DNA from: Hypsibius dujardini
Lineage: Eukaryota; Tardigrada; Eutardigrada; Parachela; Hypsibiidae
DNA length: 20,502 nt
Direction: 5' to 3'
Assembly: GCA_001579985.1 (NCBI GenBank)
Contig: LRSR01012620.1
Location: 1 to 20,502, forward strand
Part shown: positions 1 to 9,679 of the stretch, piece after piece
Layout: each line of letters starts with the position of its first letter
How positions within the stretch are numbered: position 1 is the first letter of the stretch
The notes under the pieces: generated by a model
What the model saw: only the letters and a program-made list of their open reading frames with translations
Databases searched by the model: none
What the model was told of the DNA's origin: nothing
Position numbers and translations under genes: made by a program

Positions 1-1171
1 TTATCCGCCCTAAATCCAACGCTTGCCTACGCGTGAAATACCATCTCAGAACCACTCCGACTGGGCGAAGTTCGCTCAGCTTGTGGTTCACTAAGGTCAG
101 GGGTTATTTTAGTGTGTAACATTAACACAAAGTGTGTGACATTAGAACGACTTGTGTACCGATAACATTAAAACATACTGGCTGCGGGCGCGTACAGGCA
201 GGACTAGTCGCTTAGTTACCAGTCGAACAGGCAGGACTAGTCCGTTTAGTGATGGGTTTCGATGGGTTTTGATGGGTTTTGATGGGTTTCGATTGGTTTC
301 GATTGGTTTCGATTGCTTTTGATGGGTTTCGATGGGTTTTGATGGATTTCGATCAAATGTTTGGTGTTTAGATGTTAAAAAGCCAGTACGCACGCGTAGC
401 TCTGACTATATGAAATGGTCCTTACCTTGAACAGTTTTTTGGATCGCCAATCATTTTTCATGGATGAATAATGATGTTGGCTCAACTGTTTTACATTGAA
501 AGTTACATTGTATTGGTGTGCCTATTTTTGGTGTGCGAGCAAGCGCGGAAAGCTCGCGCAGTACGAGATATTTGAAAAGTGGATACTTGTGTAATTTTAA
601 ATTTGATAATAATTTAATTCCCGACTCAGGTCAGTATTTTAATTCTATTATATACTATATTTTTCTATCGAAAAAATTGATGCCAACAAAAAAACCCTAT
701 TTAAATAATTAATTATTTGTTCAGCAACCGAATGACGGGATTTCCGCCCACGTTCGCATCCTTTTATGGGCTGTCTCCAAGCCGAACGCCTATGCGAACT
801 TCGAAGAGGCTCACGTCCAGATCAGTGCTGCCACAATCTTCCAGTTACACACTATGAATTTATTTAAATTTATGCGACTTGTTGTCGACCTTTTGAAAGA
901 TCCCGGCCAACATCTTTCGACTCGCGGTTCGATTTTTTCCCCGGTACTTGGAAGGTTGTTTTTTGTAGATTTCCATCGAGGCGGTCTTCAAAGACGGCAT
1001 CCGCGGAGGCGAAGATATTTCCGTGGATGATATTCGACTGACCACAACTGGCGAATGTTTCGGTAAAGCATGTAGGACTGCAGTTTTAAAAACAGGAATT
1101 AATATTTCGGCAGTTATCAATAAAAAATAAAATAAATTTTTTTCTCATATTTTGTAGCAGGCGCGGATTGA
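1..1171 (+). CDS. 3' end of a MAM-domain protein gene (partial, 5' end outside window)
   Basis: Four coding segments on the plus strand read as the end of one protein: 3-95 (two bases of the previous codon precede it), 725-844, 969-1062 and 1158-1171, stop TGA at 1169-1171; 106 residues are visible. The joined reading contains ACLRVKYHL, then LLWAVSKPN, FEEAHVQI and finally ISIEAVFKDG, EDISVDDIRL and a terminal GEC. This is the order of conserved features in the second half of a MAM domain (Cys plus aromatic strand, FQ..EAV.G, DI.(I/V)DDI, closing Cys). MAM domains are extracellular adhesion or protease-associated modules. Donors at 96 (AAG|GTCAGG) and 1063 (G|GTAAAG) and acceptors at 724 (TTTGTTCAG) and 1157 (TTTTGTAG) are good. 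The junction 844/969 is not canonical: the intron would be TT-AG or GT-TA. Only four residues follow the last MAM Cys, so the domain is C-terminal. The rest of the protein is unknown. A decayed copy is possible. Confidence 0.7.
251..350. repeat. Decanucleotide minisatellite, ten units in exact register
   Basis: Ten consecutive 10-bp units of the form GATGGGTTTY or GATTGGTTTC lie in perfect register with only point variants (GATTGCTTTT, GATGGATTTC). They sit in the first visible intron (96-724) of the MAM-domain gene. The array reads as an open frame on the minus strand, which I regard as an artefact of the 10-bp unit. Confidence 0.9.
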
Positions 1172-1684
1172 TGGACCGGGCAGCAGCTTTCCACTTTTCT
1201 CGTTCATGCTTTCCATGTCAGATTGGCTTACGCTAATTTAACTCATTATATTTTAAGTTGGCGTAAAACTAATCAACGCGTGCGATATTTATTTGGAAAC
1301 TCAAGTCTGAGTTATTTTTTCAACACATTTTCACGGCAAAATTTAGCTAAGCTGGTTACTCCCTCGCGTAAGAAGGGCAAATCAAATGCTAAATATCAAA
1401 TCAAAATTAAATCATGTCGAATCCGGTTTCGATTTGAAGGGCACTCGATGTGATTTTGAAATTCATTTGATTTTGATTTGATTTTGAATTTGATTTTGAA
1501 TTTGATTTTGAATTGATTTTGAATTTGATTTGATTTTGATCTGATTTTGAGTTGATTTTGATTTGATTTTGAATTTGATTTGAAGAATTTTGAAGTCAAT
1601 TTCGCTTCCCAAAACTCCGTCATTTCATTTGATAGATCATTTTTTGGCGTAAATTTACTAAACCTTGAGTGTCGGACTTTGAAC
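1172..1684. other. Intergenic stretch with a GATTTTGAATTT-type simple repeat
   Basis: No gene seen. A possible weak poly(A) signal for the MAM gene (ATTAAA, 1406-1411) lies about 235 bases after its stop. From about 1451 to 1592 the sequence is an irregular simple repeat of GATTTTGA, GATTTGA and GATTTTGAATTT units. The 8-bp CTTTGAAC target duplication of the hAT element ends the stretch at 1677-1684. Confidence 0.7.
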
Positions 1685-2384
1685 TAGGGATGGCAATTAC
1701 GCGGCTTGGGTTTGGCGGTTTGGGTCGTGGGCGGTTTGAATTCCAAACCGCGTAATCGTAATCGGTTAGAATTCCAAACCGCGTCAAGTGGTTTGGGTCA
1801 AACTTCAAACCGCACCACACGGTTCAAACCGTTACGGTAACGGTTTGAGCGGTTTGGGTTACGTGACAAAGTGTACATACTGGTTTAAAATGTGGGCAAT
1901 ACAATTTAACAAAATTCATCCCGCCGCACTTGTGCTCCCAAAGAAATGGTCGGTTGGCTGAAACGGACACGATTCGAAAGCATGTTTGGAAAAAAGGATA
2001 GTCAAAATTAGACCATGCACAATGCAGGAAACTAGTGAGAAACTTCAAAGCTGTCAGTGTGAGCTGATTGGTAAAAATGGCAAAGAAATTGTGCACCGCT
2101 AAACTGGGATTATCCTCTTTGCAATCGCAATACTGACTTGAAAATGTAGCAACTTGCTCGTAATAACTTTATCATCTTCCCTGTCCGACGCATATGCGTT
2201 TCTAAACCGGTCCGTTATACGGTTTGCGGTTCGGTTTGTAGGCGGTTTCGTTTTCAAACCGCGTAATTCCGGACGGTTTGGATTTTGAACCGGTTTAAAC
2301 GGTTTGGGTTATTTTCCAAACCGCGTCACTCGGTTCGGTTCAAACCGCGGTTTGAGACGGTTAACCGCGTAATTGCCATCCCTA
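1685..2384. mobile_element. Non-autonomous hAT-superfamily element, 700 bp, intact termini
   Basis: The two ends are perfect 20-bp terminal inverted repeats, TAGGGATGGCAATTACGCGG, at 1685-1704 and inverted at 2365-2384. The element is flanked by the same 8 bp, CTTTGAAC, at 1677-1684 and 2385-2392. An 8-bp duplication together with a TAGGG(A/G)TGGCAA terminus is characteristic of the hAT superfamily. Both subterminal regions (about 1705-1860 and 2200-2364) are packed with CGGTTT/AAACCG hexamers in both orientations, nineteen by my count, which resembles the subterminal binding sites of hAT transposases. The unique core (about 1862-2195) holds no frame that looks like a transposase, so mobility would depend on an enzyme made elsewhere. 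The exact termini and duplication suggest a fairly young insertion. Confidence 0.93.
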
Positions 2385-2392
2385 CTTTGAAC

Positions 2393-2939
2393 CAAAGCTA
2401 GCGGTACAACAAGGCTAGCAAGGATTGTCATATCCAGGACTGGTTAAGTTGCGCGAGACTTGTTTTTCAATTACCGAAAAATTCCGACTTACGCGGAATT
2501 TAGTTGGGCCTTTCTGAAAAATCGGGTTTGAAATTGCTGAGCTGAGCTTTGATCATCTGCCTGTAGTCTGAGAATTATAGAGGAAAGCTGGACGTCTGCG
2601 TCATCTTAATCAGGATGATCAAAGATGGCATGAGATATTCATTAATGCACAAGTGGGTGAGGTGACCTGCAAAATATCATTCTCGACGTGCACGATGAGA
2701 ATAATACCGTGCAAGGTTGCGTCATCCGCCTCTGCATTAAAAACATATTGTGCGTCACCTTGCGCGTCGTGTCATAAATGCGCATAGCACAATAATCAAA
2801 CATCTTCCCAGGACGCAGTCAAATGCTGAGCCGGAGGACATCGTAATGCAAGAAACAGAATATGCAACGTGTATTTATAAAAGATGAGTGAACGACTAAG
2901 GTGAGGGAGAAAGAGAGAAAATGTGCAAGTTTATGGGAC
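2393..2939. other. Intergenic stretch, nothing recognised
   Basis: This lies between the hAT element and the 3' end of the opsin gene. I see no convincing reading frame, RNA gene or repeat. The short frame from 2923 to 3204 on the plus strand runs antisense to the last opsin exon and is not considered real. Confidence 0.5.
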
Positions 2940-2945
2940 TTTATT
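2940..2945 (-). promoter_or_regulatory. Poly(A) signal of the opsin gene
   Basis: AATAAA on the minus strand lies about 70 bases past the opsin stop codon (3014-3016). It is the first such hexamer downstream and is well placed for 3' end formation. Confidence 0.6.
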
Positions 2946-3013
2946 AGCAGTCGTGAGTGAAGCGGATTGTAAAAGATATCTTATGAAAGTGCCATTTCCC
3001 AGTTTTCGCTCAG

Positions 3014-6000
3014 TCAAACAGCACTGCTGGGGAGAGCAACCAACTGTTCTCCCATCGCTGTGGAATCTGGGCCTGGATAGACGGCTGAGTCAGATTTGTG
3101 TCCCGCCGAGGACGGACCACTCTGTAAATTTGAGAATCCCGGCGGGAGTGCCTTTGGACGGTTCACGGGATGCAGTACGGCCGGACTCACAGTTCCGCAC
3201 GTGACCATAGTCAGGAAAGCCGTGCGCAACTGAAAAGCGTAAGCCAAAAAAAAGAACTTTTTTTCTGGTTGAATAGTTTCTCCTCTATTTGAAAATTCAG
3301 ACTGAAATTCGGCACAGTGGAAACTGAAAACGGATGACAGACTCAATCGATCGAAGAAAACGACAACAAATCAAGATTTCTAGGCAATGAAATTAGTAGT
3401 GCGTACATTGAGTTGATTGATCGATAAGCCGTTTGAAATTTTCACCAATCAAACAACGTAGTCTTGTTTGACAAACCACACCAAATTAAGATTGCAAGTA
3501 ACCTGCAAGCAGCTGTATTTTGCTGAGCTAAAGCTTCAAGGGTGGCTTTAGCTGAAAGAGTGGCTTTAACTTGGGCACGTTAGCATTGAAAGCAAGTGTG
3601 TACGTAATAAAACTGTAATCCTCTGCAGGATTTACACTAAATGTTTCACGTTGTGTACCTGCACATTCATGAAGGCGTAGATGATGGGATTGTACACTAT
3701 GGAGGATTTAGCGAAAATGGCGGGAACGGCGGTGGCCGTGGCTGTTAAGATGTCTTTACGCCCAGCCATGGTGATGAGGGAGACGAGAGTATAGGGCATC
3801 CAAGCGATCAAGAAGCACGCGATCATAATCACCACCATCCGGATCAAATGAGTTTGACTTTTCGCCACGCCTTGACCGGCTCCGGACTGAGCTTGCTGAG
3901 AACAAGTATAGAAAGTACATTTTAAATCGCACAACACATAAGAAGGACGAAAATTGAAAAATTAATAATAGAATACTTTTAAATCAGCGAGTATAAAGAA
4001 ATAGTTAATTATTTCAATAGAATAAAAAATATTTTATAATTATTGCGGGAGCGGTCCTTGCGTAAGATGGGAATTAACAGGCTGCTTAAGCAGTAGGATA
4101 GAGAAAACCAATTTGGAATTATGATCGGGATAAACGGAATTAATGGAAATTTTATGAATGAGCGTTATTGTTATTGCAATGGATTTCTACGTGGGGATAT
4201 TTTAATTTCAGCATTTTAATTCCGAAGACGTAGGAAAATATTAAATTATATTCGCCCAATGAAAAATGCGAAATAATTATTGCGTGGGGCGGTCCCAAAA
4301 TAAGATAAGAATAATAAGATGCCAATTACAGCTGTGGCGGAATTACTTCTTCAACCCACAGCCAAACCCATGCGCCCACGCGCCCATGAGTGGGCGCAAT
4401 GGAATGGGCGCGGGCTGAAGAAAGGAACTCCGTCACAGCTGAACAATTCAGGATGAAGATAAAGAGAACAAATAACCATCACCTACAATCGGGATAGCAA
4501 GAATTCGGTAGATGATACGAATGGTCGTAATTGTTATTGACACAGCTTTTTATAGCTGGCGGATGTTTCATTTTATTATTTTAATTCCGAGAACGCAGGA
4601 AAACGTCAATATATTTTTGTGGGAAGTTTGTGGGAAGATTGAAGTGCGGGAGCACTTACGTGGCGGATAAAGTGGAGGATTTTCCCGTAGCTCCCGACAA
4701 TGGCGCCGAGTGGGATTACAAGACCCAAGACGAGGAGGTAGATTTGGTAGGAGAGGTCCAATGATGCGGAGGACTCCCAATTAACCGCGCAGGCGATGTT
4801 TGGGCTTTCAGGAACGATGCTGTAGAGGAAGATCGGTGTTACACAACTATTGTTCCTCTACAGAGTAATCTAACACAATTACTCCGACAACAAAACGGGG
4901 GAAAGCGTGGGGATCCATTCACCTGCTCCAACCGAGAACTGGGGGAAAGGTCACCGCGAAGGCGTAGACCCACACTGTCAAGCATAAAACACTCAGCGTT
5001 AACTAACTTTTCCTCCTTTCTCCATGTAAATATATATGAAAAATGTGGCAAAAAAACCTTCAACGAATCAAGTTAAAGCCATTTTTTTACCCGTACCCAG
5101 CAAACACAGGGTGGTCCGAGTTTGAGCCAATTTTGGCATAAGCCAATTTTTTAATGACGCCGAGCAAAATATGGTGGTCTGAATTCGAGCCAATTTTGGC
5201 CTTCGCGTACCACTGCTCTTGGTGCTTGATTGATCTGTTGATTGGGCTCAAAATTGGCTTTAACTTGGTTAGTCGAAGGTTTTTGCCACATGGGCACACG
5301 TTATTCCGCGTCCGCGTACTCACCGAACAAAATGACCAGAATAGTCTTCCGGGTCGTGATAACGACCGCCCCGGGGTGGCAAATCAGCATGTACCGCTCG
5401 ACGGAGATGACAGCCAGCGTGACAATGGATGCGATGCCTACAAGGAAGAATGGGGAGCATGACAACGTGCAAGCATTAATTCCCGCCAAAATTCCCGCCA
5501 AAACTTTTACATCAACTCAAATATATACACGCTTGATAGATTGAGCCAATTTTCGCAATTTTTCTCCCCAGAAAAAGGTTACGACACAGCGGTTTCACGC
5601 AGATCGATGAGGTGCTCTTTCTTTCAGCCCAGGAGCTCTAATTTCAGCATGTGCAATATACCGGCAGATACATGTCTAAAGAGTTCGTGCGTGCTCATGA
5701 AATCAGGAGCAGGTAATTGGGGTCAATTACTATTCACCCGGGCATCCAATAAATGAAGGCGAAAAAAGCTATAAACATGTTGATCAGATTACACTTCAGT
5801 TGACTACTCTGACCTCGAGGATTCGCCCGAAAAACACTATCTGAAGTACGGTTTCAATCGATAACGCTTACATCTTCTATCTTAAATAACGTTCCATCGT
5901 TCCAAATAACGTTCCTTATTGCGTAACAAAGCAGCTTGTAACCCATTTTTAATCCCTCAAGTGAAAATGTGACCAAACGGAATACCATTTATGACAGCAA

Positions 6001-7991
6001 TTTTATTGGGACTTGGAAATGGAAAAATTCTTATCGATTTCAATAGTTTTGTTAAGCACAGTTTAAAAATGCTTAATGTTGTTGGTAAATGACGAGTACA
6101 TTTTCAATTGATTCCTATTCAGTCGGCTTGTTTTCTCATTGTAAATTTTATTGCTCAAAGTGCCTGTTAGCTCAGCGGTATAATCTCTGGGCGACGGTTC
6201 AATTCCCGGACGAGTATCTTTTTCCCCATTTTCTTCTCACCCTTAAATTGGATTGGTCTTGCCAAATCATTTTGTGATTAAAAAAGAAGCATTTGGATTA
6301 GACTAATCTTTGGTCAAGCAAGTGCGGCTCAGTCGATAATTGTGATTGTTTTTGTATCCAATTTTGGGATGCAATTATTGATTCAATTTAGTAGGGAGAA
6401 AAAAGATAGAGCGTCAAATTGTAGCGCACTGTGAAAACGGTTCGAGAGCCATAAAGGATTTTAATTAAAGTTGGAATGACCTTCTTTTTTTTCGCCAGGG
6501 GGAAGTTAGCGACTGCGCAAACACACACACACACACACCTGGCCAGATTACTGGGTGGGCAGAGTTCGAGCCACTCTTTAGCTGGACGCAAGCAAAATGC
6601 GGTGGCCCGAGTTTGAGCCAGACACTCAAAATTGTGGCCATGTGTGTATGTCATGTTACGCAGAAAGGCATGACGGATGAAGTGTTCGTAATTAAATTAT
6701 TAAGGAGCAACTCGGGCGTGTGCGTACATTAAACGGCAGTTATTAAGTCGCTGTACATAATACACTCGTTACGTGCAGTACCTGCCAGGGCCATGGCGAA
6801 GCCATAGGCAACGCAGAGATTACTGCCGTAGATCCAGTTTCCGGCGAAGGCCGCCCCGGCCGTTAACGGCGTCCCTGTGTAACAACAATTAATAATAAAG
6901 AATATTGGCCTGTTTCCCGTGCACGAGAGTATTCTACCTACTCCCGATCTCAAGGGGCGATTTTAGGTCCGACCCCAAAACATGTTTCGTCGCTCGCTTG
7001 GTTGTTCATTCAGATTCACTTAAACTTTATTGACTTGAAAAATTCGAAACCGAAATCATCACTTCAATCAAGCAAGGTAGCGCAGCCTGTCAGGCAAAAA
7101 TCAACGGACCAATCACGGACAAGTGAACGGAATTGAACGATCCGCTGAAGCTTGATGTGAATCAGCGGGCGTGGGGCATAATCGACCCTTAAGATCGGGA
7201 GCGTACAAAATAAAACACGTCAAATCGCTTCGCCCATTGGTGGGCGCTCTTACCGAATCCGGCAATTACGAAGTCGCCTGAAAAAAAATAAAAACCGATT
7301 TTAGTATCTCGCATTTATAAGTGTTTATTTTTTAATTTAGTTGCACACGCGTATAATTGTTTTCAGTCGTTCCACATATCAGAGAAACCCGCAAAAAACG
7401 AACTACAGAAAATTGTCGGAGAAAATGTTGGCTTAGATTATTGAGAAGGAGAACTAAAAAAAGGAGGTATAAAATAATTGGAAAAGACTGAAATTTTTTT
7501 TTGTCATTTTTCATTCAGCAAAACTTTAAATATATTATGCGGTCTATACAATCAGACACCGATTATTATGAGCCACGTCAATAGTTGCAAGGGACGAGAA
7601 TAGATTCGTCTCGCCTTTTTTTGCTTAAGATTTGTTTCGAATTAATTTACTTAAAAGAGTGTGTGCCTGAGGAATCTTTAAAAATCGTTGATGTTTCCGC
7701 TTAATTAAACTGAGAGTGAATGTGTGTGGACTTACCGAAGCTGAGACTCATGAGCATAAGGTTGACCGGCGTGCGAAGCGGGCGATGCTTCGCGATGACA
7801 ACGAAGATCCAGAAGTTGTTGAAGACCCCGAAAACACTGATGAATGTGAGGACGATCGCGGCCGCGGTGTAGCCGCCAGGTGAGAGACGTCTCATTTGGG
7901 CCATTGTGATCTCGTGTGCCTCACTCTGATTTCCGTTGATGACCGCATCAAAAGTTCCATTGGAACTCTTGAGATGCTGCTCCAGAGTCAT
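3014..7991 (-). CDS. Ciliary-type (c-) opsin, complete, eight coding exons, 383 aa
   Basis: A seven-transmembrane, retinal-binding light receptor of the plasma membrane. Exons in transcript order: 7991-7736, 7277-7254, 6874-6782, 5437-5324, 4974-4923, 4819-4660, 3895-3659, 3229-3014. All junctions are GT-AG and phases match; total 1152 nt. Residues seen: N-glycosylation sites N11 and N21; TM1 with GVFNN, then LRTPVN (72-77); D87 in TM2; C114 and C190 for the disulfide; ERY at 138-140; PPVLGWS ending TM4; PE (E184) and CAVNWE in loop 2; AWMPY in TM6; Schiff-base lysine K296 in FAKSS; NPIIY at 302-306; NVQ at 310-312; tail Cys 323 as a possible palmitoylation site. CAVNWE, AKSS.VYNP and NVQ point to the c-opsin/pteropsin side rather than r-opsins. 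M1 was chosen because a good acceptor (CATTCAG) lies one base upstream of ATG. A 15-residue in-frame extension is less likely. Confidence 0.94.
4329..4441. mobile_element. 113-bp palindromic MITE-like element in an opsin intron
   Basis: The left end CAGCTGTGGCGGAATTACTT is mirrored at the right end by CAGCTGTGACGGAGTTCCTT (inverted), and the match continues to TTCTTCA(A/G)CCC with one indel. The middle holds a perfect 8-bp stem TGCGCCCA/TGGGCGCA. It lies in the intron between opsin exons 6 and 7 (3896-4659). TA precedes the left end but the right flank is AA, so a TA target duplication is only half supported. Confidence 0.65.
5098..5265. repeat. Degenerate direct and inverted repeat of the GGTGG..GAG(T/C)C family
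   Basis: AGCAAAcacaGGGTGGTCCG (near 5098) and AGCAAAatATGGTGGTCTGA (near 5163) begin two copies of a roughly 38-bp block about 65 bp apart, each ending in GAGCCAATTTTGGC. An inverted piece (GGGCTCAAAATTGGC) lies at about 5246-5260. The same core recurs in the MITEs at 6531-6646 and 16211-16324, so this is probably an old, rearranged relative. It lies between opsin exons 4 and 5. Confidence 0.5.
6161..6223 (+). pseudogene. tRNA-like relic lacking an anticodon arm
   Basis: The sequence has a perfect Pol III A box (TAGCTCAGCGG, 6168-6178), a perfect B box (GGTTCAATTCC, 6196-6206) and a T5 run at 6219-6223 that could end Pol III transcription. The boxes start 28 bases apart rather than about 44, so roughly an anticodon arm is missing. 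The putative acceptor strands 6161-6167 and 6210-6216 pair at six of seven positions counting G-U, but the D and T stems pair poorly. It is probably a deleted tRNA gene or the head of a tRNA-derived SINE. It lies in the intron between opsin exons 3 and 4, antisense to that gene. Confidence 0.45.
6531..6646. mobile_element. About 115-bp MITE (CACACRTGGCCA family) next to a CA run
   Basis: The left end ACACACCTGGCCAGATTACT and the inverted right end ACACACATGGCCACAATTTT form imperfect terminal inverted repeats. The interior (CAGAGTTCGAGCCACTCTTT, GCAAGCAAAATGCGGTGGCC) matches the reverse complement of 16211-16324. It abuts a (CA)n run starting near 6521 and lies in the intron between opsin exons 3 and 4. 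Confidence 0.7.
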
Positions 7992-8093
7992 TCTGAATGC
8001 ACACGGGAAAGATCGAAAGTATTTGAGGCCGCCCAAAAAAAGGCAGAAACGGGCAGTTCTGAAGAGATTTTAGAAAAACATACCTTATTATTA
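7992..8093 (-). other. Probable 5' UTR intron and exon edge of the opsin gene
   Basis: On the minus strand a donor-like AATAAG|GTATGT ends at 8084. A pyrimidine-rich acceptor GTGTGCATTCAG lies just before the opsin ATG (intron about 7993-8083). This would put a non-coding first exon upstream of 8084. The alternative is an unspliced leader with an earlier Met at 8036. Confidence 0.45.
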
Positions 8094-8099
8094 TCCGTG

Positions 8100-9060
8100 G
8101 AAAAAAGTTGCTAGCGACGCGCTTTTAGAAAGACCGCTTGATTTGGAGTGTAGGAAGGACAGACGAATCAATTGAGAAAATTGCATCACATGAAAGATTG
8201 ATGGAAGAGTGAGATTGCGGGTGTGCTGGCAGTTCCCACGGGGCTTGCACCTTAAGTACTCCGAATTAAGGGGAGGCCCTCTCCTCTGGCAACAACAGTC
8301 GGAGGCGTCGTTGTTGTACGCTGAGGATGTCAATGAGGACCCGAAAGACAAGCGAAGCGGGGCTAGAATCAATGGGCGCGCTAAACATCTGGAGGCTATT
8401 TAGAATGCGCCATCCGGACCATTAGGTTAAGACCGAACGGTCCGTGCTGCCGGGTTGGCGTGTTGCAGTGGCCTCTGAGAGAAAAGAGTCCTTAAACGAT
8501 GCCGGAAGCTAATAGGAGGCCTCTACTCTTGATCTTGAATGATGTCTGAGAGAAAGAGAGAGAAAAGCGGAAACTGGGAAAACCGGGAATGGATCTTTTC
8601 AACGCGTCCTGAAATGGGACAGAGACCTTGAAATAAAGATGTGGTGGATGATTTTGGTGGAGATTGTAATAGGAGAGCGAGGGATGGCGGATGGTGGATG
8701 GGGGAGGGGGGATTTACCGTACGGAACCGGTAAGTGGTGTGGTAAGCTATTAGCGCAACACACGTGCGGTGCGTGTAGTACGTGTCTGTCAAGTCCCTTG
8801 TGTAATAAGACACGATTCGACGTACAGACTTACTCGATCTGGAGTGATATAATTTGTGACGTCGACTACTGGCACCAGGAATACGTCGAGCAAGCTGCCG
8901 GGAAATACTGGTAAATCGTTTTACATTGATATCAGACGTTGTCAAGCTTCCGGCTCGGAAGGTGTGGATCCCTGCGAAATGGGTTCGCGAAAGTAATTAG
9001 GCGTTTTCGCTTGTCCCTCTTAAGGATGTCAGTGTGCCAATGAAAAAGAGGTGCTTTTCA
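8100..9060. other. Intergenic stretch upstream of the opsin, no gene recognised
   Basis: This presumably contains the opsin promoter and 5' UTR on the minus strand, but I see no clear TATA box. A long minus-strand frame (8523-8945) has no domain-like pattern, and a plus-strand frame overlaps it. G-rich simple sequence (GGATGG/GGGGAGGGG) occurs near 8680-8715. A CGGACC..GGTCCG inverted repeat lies near 8415-8445. I cannot assign function. Confidence 0.4.
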
Positions 9061-9140
9061 TTTTAGTCCATTGACGGGAAGGGGGGGGGGATAGTAGTGG
9101 CACGAATCTCTAGATCGGATTTCCGGCCAGGCATGTTGTC
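9060..9140. repeat. Left boundary of the alanine-rich gene array (duplicated junction block)
   Basis: The series TTAGTCC..GACGGGAAGGGGG, ACGAATCT and GATTTCCGGCCAGGCAT seen here recurs in the same order at about 14648-14717. It begins again at 20450-20502, where the window stops. It marks the junction between successive duplicated units. Confidence 0.6.
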
Positions 9141-9261
9141 CATAATACTGTACTGTGGGAGTGGGAACACCACATCAGTAAATATTGAGAAATGATTAGG
9201 AGCAACAGGAAGAATGATCTCACATTGCGCTGAAACTATAGTGTCATAGGGGCAAGCAAGT

Positions 9262-9331
9262 AGGCCGACAGTCAGAGAGATAAACAGACAGACACAGATA
9301 GACAGACAAACAGACAGACAGATAGACAGAC

Positions 9332-9372
<41 letters not shown>
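9262..9372. repeat. (GACA)n microsatellite left of copy A
   Basis: This is an imperfect GACA/GATA run on the plus strand. It is followed by AAAAATTGGCC and a block (about 9373-9425) that is nearly the same after the (GACA)n tract beside copy C (about 18838-18900). Confidence 0.9.
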
Positions 9373-9374
<2 letters not shown>

Positions 9375-9679
9375 AATTGGCCAAATTGTATCATATTTTT
9401 CCCTATTACGGCATAACTGGTAACGCGTCTACAAAAAAAAACTTATGAAGTTTCACAATTCGTACCGGCCAGTGATCAATCAAAATATGATATTTCAAGG
9501 TCCTGGATTTTCATATTACATCTAAACTTCAAAAGTCAATTGACTTTCGCAAAATTGACGAAGCCGTCTTAAAAGGAAAATCGATAATGGCTAATCATGT
9601 AGGTCAAATTCGTTCCGTTGTCTTCATATGGAAAAAAAGAATTACCACAGAAAGAATGATGATCAGTTAAGCCGCCTTT

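Noticed and set aside
251-350. CRISPR-like array
   Set aside because: The units are contiguous 10-mers without spacers, and the window is clearly eukaryotic.
845-978. Read-through of the MAM exon past 844 to the GTACTTGG donor-like site near 950
   Set aside because: The residues after 844 (LHTMNLFKFMRL) do not fit a MAM domain, whereas joining directly to 969 does.
1685-2384. Gene frames inside the hAT element (for example 1824-2096 on the minus strand)
   Set aside because: They are short, cross the subterminal repeat motifs and have no transposase motifs.
7585-7622. Hairpin followed by a T run resembling a bacterial terminator
   Set aside because: It lies in an intron of a eukaryotic gene, where such a structure has no terminator meaning.
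8523-8945. 140-residue minus-strand frame upstream of the opsin
   Set aside because: Composition is irregular, no domain or hydrophobic pattern was seen, and a plus-strand frame overlaps it. It could include opsin 5' UTR but not a recognisable gene.
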